A stretch of DNA of 64,000 nt from Plastoroseomonas hellenica (GTDB lineage Bacteria > Pseudomonadota > Alphaproteobacteria > Acetobacterales > Acetobacteraceae): the NCBI RefSeq assembly GCF_018129085.1, contig NZ_JAAGBB010000001.1, positions 124,001 through 188,000 of the forward strand. The letters are read 5' to 3'. Position 1 is the stretch's first letter; each line of letters begins with the position of its first letter. A model generated the notes under the pieces. The model was not told the DNA's origin. It did no database searches and saw only the letters and a list, made by a program, of their open reading frames with translations. Shown in pieces: positions 25,049 to 33,800 of this stretch. Position numbers and translations under genes: made by a program.

Positions 25049-26368
25049 CTACGACCGCGCGCTCAGGGCAGGGACCTTTCTGACCCGCCTGCCGACCTCC
25101 TCGAAGGAGGTGATCAGGCCTTCCCAGAAACCGTCGATCAGGTCCCGGTTGACCATCACCCAGGCGGAAACCAGGTCGAAATCCTGCTTGTTCAGCCCGC
25201 CGCTGATCTGCATGACCATCGGCTCCACGGCGAGCACCGTCAGCCTGTCGGCATCGAAGCGCGTGCCGGGGGTAACGCCGACCAACGGGCTGTCCGGGCC
25301 GTGCCCGCGCCGCAGCCAGATCACCTGCGTAAGGCCGGTCATGTGGGATCGCAGGCTGATCGTATCCTGCGCCGTGCCGCCGTTCGGGGGCGGGCTGGTT
25401 GCAGCTTGCTGGGCGGGTTCCGGCGCCTTCGGCTCGGCGCTCGGGATCGCGGCGGTGGCGGCCGGCGGGGCTGCCTCGGCGGCCGGCTTGGGGGATGGCG
25501 GTGGTGGAGCCGGTACGGCTGGTGGCACGGGTTCCGCTGCCTTCGATGCCGGGGGCGCAGCATCCGGATCGCCGGCGGCAGGGGCTTCCTCGGTCCGCGC
25601 CGCAGCGTGCTCGACGCTGACGCCGTCATCGTCCACCGCGAGCGAGATCGAGAGATCCGCATCGAAGACCGCTCGCAGAGCCGCTTCGAAGCCCTGCCTG
25701 AATCCGGCCATGTCCTGCGAACTGGTGCCGAATCGCTTCAGCAGCTCATCCCAGGATGTCGTGATGATCGGCCCTGCGGCCTGGCGCCGGAGGGTCTGCC
25801 GGATCCACGCATAGGCATCGAGCGCCGCCGGCTGATCCCGCAGCAGCTCCACGATGCGACGCTCGAGCGGCACCACATGGTCGGCCAGGCTCGCGAAGAA
25901 GCCGCCATTGAGGCGGATGCTCGGCCGCCAGGCGGATCCGGCGGCGCGCGGCCTGCTCCGCGCGTCGAAGATCGTGAGTGCGGGACCGCCATCCAGCGTC
26001 ACCGTGATCTTCGCGGCCAGCATGCGCGCCACCTGCTCCGCAAGCTCGCGGGCGTCCACGCCGAGCTGCGCCGCGAGCACGGCGTCGCTCTCGCCGAGAT
26101 CGACGACGGCGCTGCCGGTGCGGAAGGCCCGGTCGCAGATATGCAGGATGGCGAGTCGCAGGAGCGGCCCGCTCGGCAATGCGTGGCCGGTGGCGCCGGG
26201 CTCGATCTGGATGGCGACGGTCGCGACCTCGCGCTGCCAGGCACCCCTCGGGGCGCGAATAGGCAGGGCGATCTCGCAGAACGCGGCATGCTGCCAGATG
26301 GTCGCTTCGGCGGAGGGCGTCGCCGCAGGGTCCACCGCCGATGCGCGGGGATCAATATTCAGGCTCAT
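25049..26368 (-). CDS. RepA-type plasmid replication-initiator domain fused to a Pro/Ala linker and an unrecognised C-terminal module
   Basis: A 439-residue protein. Residues about 30-255 match the plasmid RepA_C family as I know it: an early SLP-like segment (CEIALPIRAPRGAWQRE), LPSGPLLRLAILHICDRA (family LPYGPxxRL), RLNGGFFASLADHVVPLERR, AALDAYAWIRQTLRR, TSWDELLKRFG and FRQGFEAALRAV. Residues about 258-335 are a Pro/Ala-rich linker. Residues 336-439 form a separate globular module (VGVTPGTRFDADRLTVLAVE, WVMVNRDLIDGFWEG) that I do not recognise. Start ATG 26368. No parA/parB, iterons or second replication gene lie beside it. It may be a relic or repurposed initiator. Confidence 0.75.
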   Translation of the reverse strand: MSLNIDPRASAVDPAATPSAEATIWQHAAFCEIALPIRAPRGAWQREVATVAIQIEPGATGHALPSGPLLRLAILHICDRAFRTGSAVVDLGESDAVLAAQLGVDARELAEQVARMLAAKITVTLDGGPALTIFDARSRPRAAGSAWRPSIRLNGGFFASLADHVVPLERRIVELLRDQPAALDAYAWIRQTLRRQAAGPIITTSWDELLKRFGTSSQDMAGFRQGFEAALRAVFDADLSISLAVDDDGVSVEHAAARTEEAPAAGDPDAAPPASKAAEPVPPAVPAPPPPSPKPAAEAAPPAATAAIPSAEPKAPEPAQQAATSPPPNGGTAQDTISLRSHMTGLTQVIWLRRGHGPDSPLVGVTPGTRFDADRLTVLAVEPMVMQISGGLNKQDFDLVSAWVMVNRDLIDGFWEGLITSFEEVGRRVRKVPALSARS

Positions 26369-26451
26369 GGTCACGAGAGCTTTGGTTCGGGCGAAACGCT
26401 GACCTGCGATCCATACCGCAGAAGGCCGTAGAGGGCTCCGGGTCACGCTAC

Positions 26452-26463
26452 ATCTGCGCAGAT
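26452..26463. promoter_or_regulatory. Palindrome ATCTGCGCAGAT upstream of the RepA-like gene
   Basis: Perfect 12-bp palindrome 84 bp before the RepA-like ATG and the only strong symmetry in this 253-bp gap. I see no repeated iterons, AT-rich unwinding region or DnaA-box cluster here. Operator function is a guess. Confidence 0.3.
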
Positions 26464-26621
26464 AGACGGCATCCGTGGGGCAGGCAAGAGCGGCCGTCAC
26501 GGAAGCGGGTGTCCCCGGAGCAGTCCGGAAGGCCCGACGCCTACCGCTGCCTGGTCGCGTTGCGCAACAAGCCGGCCCGCGAAGGCGGGAAACACAGCGC
26601 CAATCGACGCTCAGCGACGGG

Positions 26622-28079
26622 TCACGCGGGGCACCAGGCGCGGTGCAGCACCGCACCTGGTCCTTCGCCGAACAGGTGCAGCATCTGGCGGTAGCTGCCG
26701 GCGCCAGTTTCCAACAGCCGTTCGGGCCGCGCCGCCGGCGGGCCCAGCATGTCCCGGCCGACCATGCTGGGCAACGGCGGCAGGCCCAGCAACCCGAGAA
26801 TCGTCGGTGCCAGGTCGATCAGGCTGACCGGACGGTCCTCCGTCTCCCCATCCGTCTCGTCGGGCAGACGGAATGCGATCAGGTTCACCATCTCCGCGCG
26901 GTTGAGGCCGCCATGCATGCCGCCGCCGAGCGGCAGGTCCTTGCCGGCGATCAGCGAGACGCCCGGCAGCCCGTAGGGATCGGTCGCCCCGCTGGAGCGA
27001 AGCTGCACCACCAGCGCCGGCGCCCGCGGATGCGCGGTGCCGAGGAGCGCGAGGTCGAATGCTCCCGGCGTCGTGCCCTCCACGCCATTGCCGCCCAGGG
27101 TGAAGAGCGGGCCGCACCAGGGCTGCTCCCGCACCGCTTCGGCCAGCCGGCGCAGCCGTGCGGGATCGGGCTCGCGTTGCCAGAAGCAGCAGGCAGTGCC
27201 GGGATAGATCGTGAGGTCGTCATGCAGCGCATCGAGCGCGGCGCCGAAGCCGAGCTCCGCGAGATGCTCGGCCAGCGGCAGCCGCTCGGTCACCGCGATA
27301 TGGCCATGATCGGAGGCAGCGATGACGGCGGTGCGGGCTCCGCCATCCGGCGCCGAGCGCACCGCGTCCAGCACGCGCGCGAAGGCGGCATCGGACGCGG
27401 CCAGCGCGGCGCGGGTGCCGGGCCCGTCGAGGCCGAGATAGTGGAAGCTGGTGTCCGGCTCGTTCAGCCAGAGCACCGCGACATCGGGCTGCGCTTCGGG
27501 GAAGGCGACCTCGGTCAGCACCCGCGCGCCGTACTCCATCATGCCAGCCTGCGGCAGGCTCTTCGCCGGCGGCGCGCCGAGCCGTGCCACGGCGCTGTCC
27601 CAGGCGGCAGGCGTCTCGGTCGCGGCGCGGCCATGCACCGAGAAGACCCAGGACCCATTGGCCCGGGCGCGCGGGTCGAGCAGGAAGGCACCGCCGGCGG
27701 AACCGGTGTGCACGATAGCGAGCCGCCTGCCGGCGGCCGCCAGCGCATCGGCGAAGCGCGGCGCTGCGACGAAGCCCGGGCCATGCGTCGCGACGGCGTC
27801 GCGCAGATCGTCCGGATTGGCGGTGTCGACCAGCCGGTCGCCGCGCACCGCGCGGTCGGGGAAGGCATTCTGCACGATGCCGTGCACCGCTGGCGGCGCG
27901 CCGGTGCCGATCGAGCTGGCGCAGACGCGGGTGATGGAGGGAAAGACCGAGGATGCGCGAGTGAAGCGCCGCGCCTCGCCGAGGAAGGCAGAGAGCGTCG
28001 GCATGCGGTCCGGCGTCACGACATCGGGCCTGAGCCCATCGAACACCACCATCACGATGCGGTCGGCAGTGCGGGTCAC
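26622..28079 (-). CDS. Alkaline-phosphatase-superfamily phosphodiesterase/pyrophosphatase
   Basis: A 485-residue metal-dependent hydrolase of the nucleotide-pyrophosphatase/phosphodiesterase branch. Metal Asp14 is in VVFDGLRPDV, and the nucleophile is probably Thr50 in SVFPSITRVCASSIGTG. Other metal ligands appear in LNEPDTSFHYLG, IAASDHGHIAV and GGGMHGGLNRAEMV. The C-terminus has SLIDLAPTILGLLGLP, typical of phosphodiesterase/sulfatase-like enzymes. No signal peptide is visible, so it probably acts in the cytosol. It lies 102 bp downstream of a binding-protein gene on the same strand, suggesting hydrolysis of an imported phosphoester. Confidence 0.88.
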   Translation of the reverse strand: MTRTADRIVMVVFDGLRPDVVTPDRMPTLSAFLGEARRFTRASSVFPSITRVCASSIGTGAPPAVHGIVQNAFPDRAVRGDRLVDTANPDDLRDAVATHGPGFVAAPRFADALAAAGRRLAIVHTGSAGGAFLLDPRARANGSWVFSVHGRAATETPAAWDSAVARLGAPPAKSLPQAGMMEYGARVLTEVAFPEAQPDVAVLWLNEPDTSFHYLGLDGPGTRAALAASDAAFARVLDAVRSAPDGGARTAVIAASDHGHIAVTERLPLAEHLAELGFGAALDALHDDLTIYPGTACCFWQREPDPARLRRLAEAVREQPWCGPLFTLGGNGVEGTTPGAFDLALLGTAHPRAPALVVQLRSSGATDPYGLPGVSLIAGKDLPLGGGMHGGLNRAEMVNLIAFRLPDETDGETEDRPVSLIDLAPTILGLLGLPPLPSMVGRDMLGPPAARPERLLETGAGSYRQMLHLFGEGPGAVLHRAWCPA

Positions 28080-28181
28080 ATCCGGTCTCCCCAGGGCGTG
28101 GCGCGGCCATCCATGACGGAGGATGGCGCCGGGCGCCAGCCACGGTCGCGCCGCGTTGCGACAGTCACGGCGGTCATCCGT

Positions 28182-29753
28182 TCAACCCTGCGCCAGGGCC
28201 GGGTTGAAGGGGCCGAAATCGAGGTCGAGCGTCTGCCCCGGCGCCCAGCGCAGCGATCGCCGCTTCCCGTAGAACTGGCCGGAGGTGTGCAGCACCACAC
28301 AGGACGGATCCTCCACCGTGATGATCTCCAGCATGCGGCGATGGATGCGTCGGCGTTCCGCCGCGTCGGTCGCGTCCTGCAGCCGGGCGCCGAGCGCGAA
28401 GTACTCAGTGTTGCTCCAGGTGCCGGTCATCTGCGGCGCGGTGCCGGCGGGCCCGAACTCGCGCCAGGCATGGCCGAGCGGGTCCGGCATGATGGCGGTG
28501 GAGGAGCTGTCGAAGATCGCGTGGATCGGCTTGCGGTAGATCTGGGAGAAATTCTCCTGCATCTCGATGCGGACATTGAGCCCGGCCGCGCGCCACATCT
28601 CGATCATCGCCTGCGCGCCCGAGACCTGGTTCGGATAGTAGTTGGCCAGCAGCTTGTAGGTGATCGGCTGCCCGGCATAGCCGGCAGCGCGCAGCAGCGC
28701 CCGCGCCTGCTCCGGATCATGATCGAGTGCCGGGAACTCCGCGACATGGGCGGCGCCGTAGCTCGGCAATTGGAAGCCGTTCGGCACCGGCAGCCGGTTC
28801 TGCCACAGCGCTTCGATCAGCAGCCGGCGGTCGAGGGCGAGGCTGAGGGCACGGCGGATGCGGGCATCGCGCAGCACCGGGTCGTTGGTGTCGAGCATCA
28901 GGTAGCGGATGTTCTGCACCGGGCCGCCGGTGACCTGCAGCTCCGGCCGCCGCTCGATATCGGCGAACTGGTCGGGCGCCAGGTCGGTGATGAGGTCCAC
29001 CTCGCCGGCAAGCAGCGCGTTCACGCGGGAAGCAAGCTCGGGGATGATGCGGAACTCGATCGCGTCATGCGGCGGGCGGCCGCCCCAATAGGCCCCATGC
29101 GCGACCAGCGACACATTGCGGTCCAGCCGCTGCTCGACCAGGCGATAGGGGCCGGTGCCGACCGGCGCCGCCATCCAGCGCTCCCAGGAGCCCGCCGCCT
29201 CGAAAGCGCGGCGGCTGACGATCTCGGAGGCCCAGGCGGCCAACCGCTGCTCCAGCAGCGCATCGTCGCCCTTGGCGTGGATGATGACCTCGTGCGGGCC
29301 GACCACCTCCGCCCGTTCGATCCGCTCCAGCGTCTGCATGGAGACGACGCGGCCTTCGCGGCCCGGCCCGAGCAGATGGTCCGGGCTGAAGGTGAAAGCG
29401 ACATCCTCGGCAGTGAAAGGGCTGCCGTCGTGGAACACGACGCCTTCACGTAGCGCGAGGCGCAGGCGGCGCGCATCCAGCCGCTCCCAGCGGGTGGCGA
29501 GCGACGGGCGCAGTGCCATGCCGCGCGTATGATCGAAGGCGATCAGCGTGTCGAAGATCTGCGGCACCACGCGGCGGGTCGCGGTCTGATTGGACAGCAC
29601 CGGCTCCAGCGATTGCGGAAAGCCCGACATGCCGATCGTGAGGCGGCGGGATGCCGCCGCCTGGGCCGCGGCGCGACCGGGGAACTGCGCCGCGGCGACG
29701 GACAGGGCGGCACCGCCGATCAGGTGGCGGCGCGTGGGGGTAGGGAGCGCCAT
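28182..29753 (-). CDS. ABC transporter substrate-binding protein, family 5, Tat-exported
   Basis: A 523-residue periplasmic receptor. A twin-arginine signal (TRRHLIGGAALSVAAA, cleavage near RAAAQA) precedes the SBP family-5 fold: RLALREGVVFHDGSPFTAED, VGTGPYRLVEQRLDRN and RRALSLALDRRLLIEALW. No permease or ATPase genes lie beside it, so it must share a membrane complex encoded elsewhere. It is divergent from a DeoR regulator and upstream of the phosphodiesterase, which hints at a phosphorylated or glycerophospho-type ligand. The ATG at 29753 starts the signal; the longer frame from 29903 crosses the promoter. Confidence 0.9.
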   Translation of the reverse strand: MALPTPTRRHLIGGAALSVAAAQFPGRAAAQAAASRRLTIGMSGFPQSLEPVLSNQTATRRVVPQIFDTLIAFDHTRGMALRPSLATRWERLDARRLRLALREGVVFHDGSPFTAEDVAFTFSPDHLLGPGREGRVVSMQTLERIERAEVVGPHEVIIHAKGDDALLEQRLAAWASEIVSRRAFEAAGSWERWMAAPVGTGPYRLVEQRLDRNVSLVAHGAYWGGRPPHDAIEFRIIPELASRVNALLAGEVDLITDLAPDQFADIERRPELQVTGGPVQNIRYLMLDTNDPVLRDARIRRALSLALDRRLLIEALWQNRLPVPNGFQLPSYGAAHVAEFPALDHDPEQARALLRAAGYAGQPITYKLLANYYPNQVSGAQAMIEMWRAAGLNVRIEMQENFSQIYRKPIHAIFDSSSTAIMPDPLGHAWREFGPAGTAPQMTGTWSNTEYFALGARLQDATDAAERRRIHRRMLEIITVEDPSCVVLHTSGQFYGKRRSLRWAPGQTLDLDFGPFNPALAQG

Positions 29754-29842
29754 GGCAAGTCTCCTCGATAAGGTCGGCACCGGACCATAGGGGCGGGCCA
29801 TGACGTCCCAGTGACCGTTGCCCGATGCCGGTGTGACTGATT

Positions 29843-29901
29843 GCGTTCGAATCTGACCGATAGAGGCCAGATTTCCCGGAACTGTCCTTTGATTCGGGCG
29901 C
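29843..29901. promoter_or_regulatory. Candidate DeoR operator pair
   Basis: GCGTTCGAATC at 29843-29853 and GATTCGGGCGC at 29891-29901 are inverted copies of one 11-mer with 9 of 11 positions matching. They lie in the gap between the divergent binding-protein and DeoR genes. TTCGAA-type half sites are usual for DeoR/GlpR proteins. Binding is inferred. Confidence 0.45.
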
Positions 29902-29923
29902 ATCCGAACAGCAGGCTGCGCCC

Positions 29924-30694
29924 ATGTTCGATGGCCGCCGCCGGCAACGCATCCTCGAGCGCCTGGCCGCTGCCGGCGAGGTCGAGGTCTCCTCTCTCGC
30001 GGCCGAGTTCGGCTGCTCGGCCAAGACCATCCGTCGTGATCTCGCGGCGCTGGCGCGCGCGGGGCATCTCCAGCGGCAGCACGGCGGGGCGATCGCCACG
30101 ACGCCGCCGGACCTGCCGCCGGTGCTGCGCCGCGCCGACCGCGACCGGCAGGCGAAGGACCGCGCGGCGGCGCTGGTGCCCGGGCTGGTGCCGCCCGGCG
30201 GGCTGGTCTTCCTCGGCGGCGGCTCGACCATGCTGGCGGTCGCCGCGCGGCTGCGCGAGCTGCCGGCTTCGGTCGGCTTCGTGACCACCATGCCGGACAT
30301 CGCGCAGCTTCTGGCCACGGGTGATCGGCATGAGGTGCATCTCGCCGGTGGCCGCCTCGATCCGGCGACGCGCACGGTCGAAGGGCCAGAGGCGCTGCGC
30401 TTCCTGGAGGCGCGGCGCTTCGACCTGGCCCTCATCGGCGCCAGCGCCATCGATGCCGAGGATGGGGTGATGGGGCCGAGCGCCGGCCATCTCGATCTGG
30501 CGGAGGTCGTGCGCCGCCGCGCGCGACGCCTGGCAGTGGTGGCGGATGCGTCGAAATTCGGCCGCGGCGATCGCTACGCGCTCTACGGCTTCGACCGGAT
30601 CGCGGCGATCGTCACCGACCGGCTGCCACCGGATCCCTTCCCGGAGTGCGCCCGCGCGGCCGGCGCCGCGCTGATCCTCCCAGGCCTATGCTAG
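29924..30694 (+). CDS. DeoR/GlpR-family transcriptional regulator
   Basis: A 256-residue repressor type. The HTH (RRRQRILERLAAAGEVEVSS, recognition helix FGCSAKTIRRDLAALARAGH) is followed by QRQHGGA. The sugar-phosphate-sensing domain shows LVFLGGGSTMLAVAARL and ALIGASAIDAEDGVMGPS, then ADASKFGR. DeoR proteins respond to phosphorylated sugars or polyols. It is divergent from the Tat-exported binding protein and the phosphodiesterase, consistent with control of phosphoester utilisation. Start ATG 29924. Confidence 0.92.
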   Translation: MFDGRRRQRILERLAAAGEVEVSSLAAEFGCSAKTIRRDLAALARAGHLQRQHGGAIATTPPDLPPVLRRADRDRQAKDRAAALVPGLVPPGGLVFLGGGSTMLAVAARLRELPASVGFVTTMPDIAQLLATGDRHEVHLAGGRLDPATRTVEGPEALRFLEARRFDLALIGASAIDAEDGVMGPSAGHLDLAEVVRRRARRLAVVADASKFGRGDRYALYGFDRIAAIVTDRLPPDPFPECARAAGAALILPGLC

Positions 30695-30695
30695 T

Positions 30696-30722
30696 GGCCT
30701 TGATCAATAGCCGATCAAGGCC
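30696..30722 (+). terminator. Terminator-like hairpin after the DeoR gene
   Basis: Perfect 10-bp stem GGCCTTGATC/GATCAAGGCC with a 7-nt loop directly after the stop codon; C tract rather than T tract follows. It merges into the intergenic repeat that starts at 30724. Confidence 0.55.
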
Positions 30723-30723
30723 C

Positions 30724-30820
30724 CCTCAAACGCCGGGCGCCGGCATCCGCCGGCTTGGCTTCGCGCGACTACGCGCGGGCCGCATTCGCGGCCTCGGATC
30801 GGTCAATCGACCGATCCGCT
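30724..30820 (+). repeat. Dispersed palindromic intergenic repeat, copy A
   Basis: Compound of short perfect hairpins (30762-30777, 30778-30793, 30796-30817). The segment 30736-30761 is identical over 26 nt to the complement of 63308-63333. The segment 30775-30798 is identical over 24 nt to the complement of 53719-53742. It starts with CCTCAAACGCC just after the DeoR terminator and ends 28 bp before the bcsC stop. Non-coding. Confidence 0.8.
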
Positions 30821-30848
30821 GACATTATCTCGGGCCTTCTCAGTCTGC

Positions 30849-33800
30849 TCAATCCAGGGTGTAGCGCGCGTAGAGCAGGCCGCGCGCCTCGTTGTAGTCG
30901 GCCGAGCGGTCGAAGCTCAGCAAGCCGCCGAGCCGGAGCTGCTGGGTGATCCGGTATTCCAGGTCGCCGCGCAGGCCGACCACGACGCCGCTCTGGCTTT
31001 GCCCGTCATAGCGGGTGCGCAGCGTCGGATCGCCGGCCGCTCGGCCTTCCAGCGTCGCCTGCAGCCCGGCATCGTTCGGGAAATAGGGCGCGGAATCCTC
31101 GCGGAAGGACGCGAAGCCGATGCTGGCGCCGAGCCGCCAGGACAGATCGCCCTGGCGCACCCGCCAGTCGATCGGCACCGTCAGGGCGGTGTAGCTCTGC
31201 GGGCTGAAATAGCCGCCATGACCGAGCGTGAAGTAGCGCAGGTTCCGCTGATAGCCGAAATGCGTGACGTTGAAGCCGGTGGTCAGCTCCTCCTCCGGCC
31301 GGTTGATGATGCGATAGGCCATGCCGGCGCCGACCTCATAACGCGTGTTGTCGCGCACATTGTCGCCATCGAAGATCGAATAGCCGCCGCCGGCATAGAA
31401 GGTCGCATCGCCGGCGCTGAGCTCGAGCTGCGCATGGCCGCCGCTGCGCGTGACATTGCCCCAGCGGGTGCCGGTCCGTCGATCTTCCATGCCCGCCCAG
31501 GACAGCACGCTGTCGGTCACCGATCGCCGCTCGCCGGTCACCCGCAGGCGGAGATTCGGCCCGAGCGCCGGCGCCACTTCGACGCCGCCGAGGATGGTCG
31601 TGTTGCGGAAGCCGACCGGCGAGGACGCCACGTCGGCCGAGAAATTGTCCCGGCGATACACAAGCTGGAAACCGACGCCGCTCGCCGAAGGGTCGCGCGG
31701 CGCCGGTCCGCCGGTGGTCCCGGCGAGCGCATTGGTGCCATAGCGCCGGTTGGTGTTCACGTCGCGGTCGATGGCGCCGGCATCGATGGTCACCGGCGTG
31801 GCGCGCACCGTCACCGCACCGCCTGCTGCCGGCAGGCGCGCTTCCGCGCTCGCCCCGATCTCGGTCAGACGGTCGAGGCCGCTGCTGCCGCTCCGCGTCC
31901 GCACACCCGGTGCGAAGGCGATCTGCGAGGCCGTCTCGTCGCGCAGCCGCTGCGCCTCGCGCGCGATCTCGGCCGCGAGCGGATCGGAGGGCGCCACGGT
32001 CGACGCCGCGAAGGTCGAGCCGGAACGGAACGGGTTATCGGACACGGCGGCCGTCCTGACCGGTGTGCCGAGCCCGCCGCCGGTCGCGGAGCGGCGCTGC
32101 TCGGAGGCGAGCTCGAGGCTGCGCATCGCGCGGCGCGGATCGCCCGCGGCGCGCGCGACGCGCGCATCCATGATCGAGACGCGCGCATCGGAAGGCGCCA
32201 GGGCGCGGGCTTCCGCGATCAGCGCCTCGGCCCGGCGAAGATCGCGGGACGCGATCGCGGCATCGACCGCGGTGCCCCGCGCATCGAGGTTGCGCGGATC
32301 GCGCGCCAGCAGCGTCTCCGCCACCTCCGCCGCTTCGCGCGGGCGCTGAGCCCCCTGGTAGAGGCGCGCCAGTGCGGCATTGGCTGCTGGGTCCATCGGG
32401 TCGCGCGTCAGCACCGGGCGCAGCGCTTCGAAGGCCGCCGCCTGGTTGCCCTGCTCGTTCAAGCGATCGGCGGTGCGGATCGCGGCGCTGGTCTGCAAGG
32501 CCGCCACCTGCCGGCGCTCATCGGCGGAGAGCCGCGGATCGCCGGCCAGCTCGCGCGCCATGGCGATGGCCTGCTGTTCCAGGCCGGCACCCACCATCGC
32601 GCTTGCGATGACCAGGCGCGCGGAGGGCGTCTGCGCGCGGCCGGGGAGGGAGGCGATGCGCGCGGCTTCCTCGGCGCCGCGGACGTCGTTCAGGCGGCCG
32701 AAGCCACGGATGACCGCCGCCACCAGCGCGCCGGTCGGGTCCGGCCGGGTGGCGATGGCGAGCAGGCGCTGGCGGCCTTCGAACATGCGGCCCGCGGCGG
32801 TGGCCGACACTGCGGCCTCCACCTCCGCCGCGGCGCGGGCGCGGGCCGCGAGGGCCGCCATTTCCGGGCTGCGGCCGCGCAACGGCACGCGGTCGAGCCA
32901 GGCGGCCGCGTCGGCCAGCCGGTCCTCGCTTTCGGCGAAGAGCGCCGCGGCAAAGGCGGCATCGGCGCCGCCGCCGCGCAGCGCCAGATCCTCGACGATG
33001 GCGCGGCCTTCGAGACCCTCGCCCTGGCGCGCGAGCAGGCGCGCCAGATCGAGCCGCGCCCAGGGATCGCTGGGGTTTGCCGCGACCGCGCTGCGCAGCA
33101 GGGCGGTGGCGGTCGCCGGATCGGATGCCGCCGCGGCCCGTCGCCGGATGCTAGCGCTGGCGCTGCCCGGTTCCTCGCCACCGCGTGGCAGCCGGCGCTC
33201 GATATCACTGGCCTCCGCAACGCGGTCCTGGCGCCGCAGCGCGCGCGCCAGGCCGGCCAGGGCCTCGCGCGCATCGGGGCGCCGGGACAGCACGGCGCGA
33301 TAGGCCTCCTCCGCGCCGCGGCCATCACCGCGGCGGAGCAGCATGTCGCCGAGCGCGATCTGCGCATCGGCGGGGTCCGACACCTGGCGCGCGGCGGCGC
33401 GGCGGAACACGGCCTCGGCGCCGGCGGTGTCACCGCGCTGGGCGAGCCTTCGGCCCTCGGCGAGGTCGAGCCCATAGCCGGCGCCGTCCAGCGCCTGCTG
33501 CCATTGCCCGGCGCGCTCCGGCGCGGCGGCGATCGCGCGGCGCAGCAGGTCCTGGGCTTCGGCCGCCCGCCCTTCCCGCAGGCGCACGATGCCGAGCCCG
33601 CCGAGCGCGTCCGGATCCGATGGGTTGCGGGCCAGCGCATCCTCGAACTGGCGGGCCGCGTCCCGGGTCTGGTTCGCCTCCAGCAGCGCGAAGCCGCGCT
33701 GCCGCTGCTCGCCGGCCTGCATGGCGAGGCGGCGCGTCGGATCCTGCGCCTCGGCCAGTCGGCTGCGCACCGCGGCATCATCCGGGTATTGCGCCAGATA

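Noticed and set aside
26369-26621. Replication origin beside the RepA-like gene
   Set aside because: No iterons, AT-rich unwinding region or DnaA-box cluster is visible, only one 12-bp palindrome.
26475-29453. 992-codon open frame on the plus strand
   Set aside because: It is antisense to the phosphodiesterase and binding-protein genes, lacks any family similarity and has the His/Arg/Gly-rich composition expected from complementing GC-rich codons.
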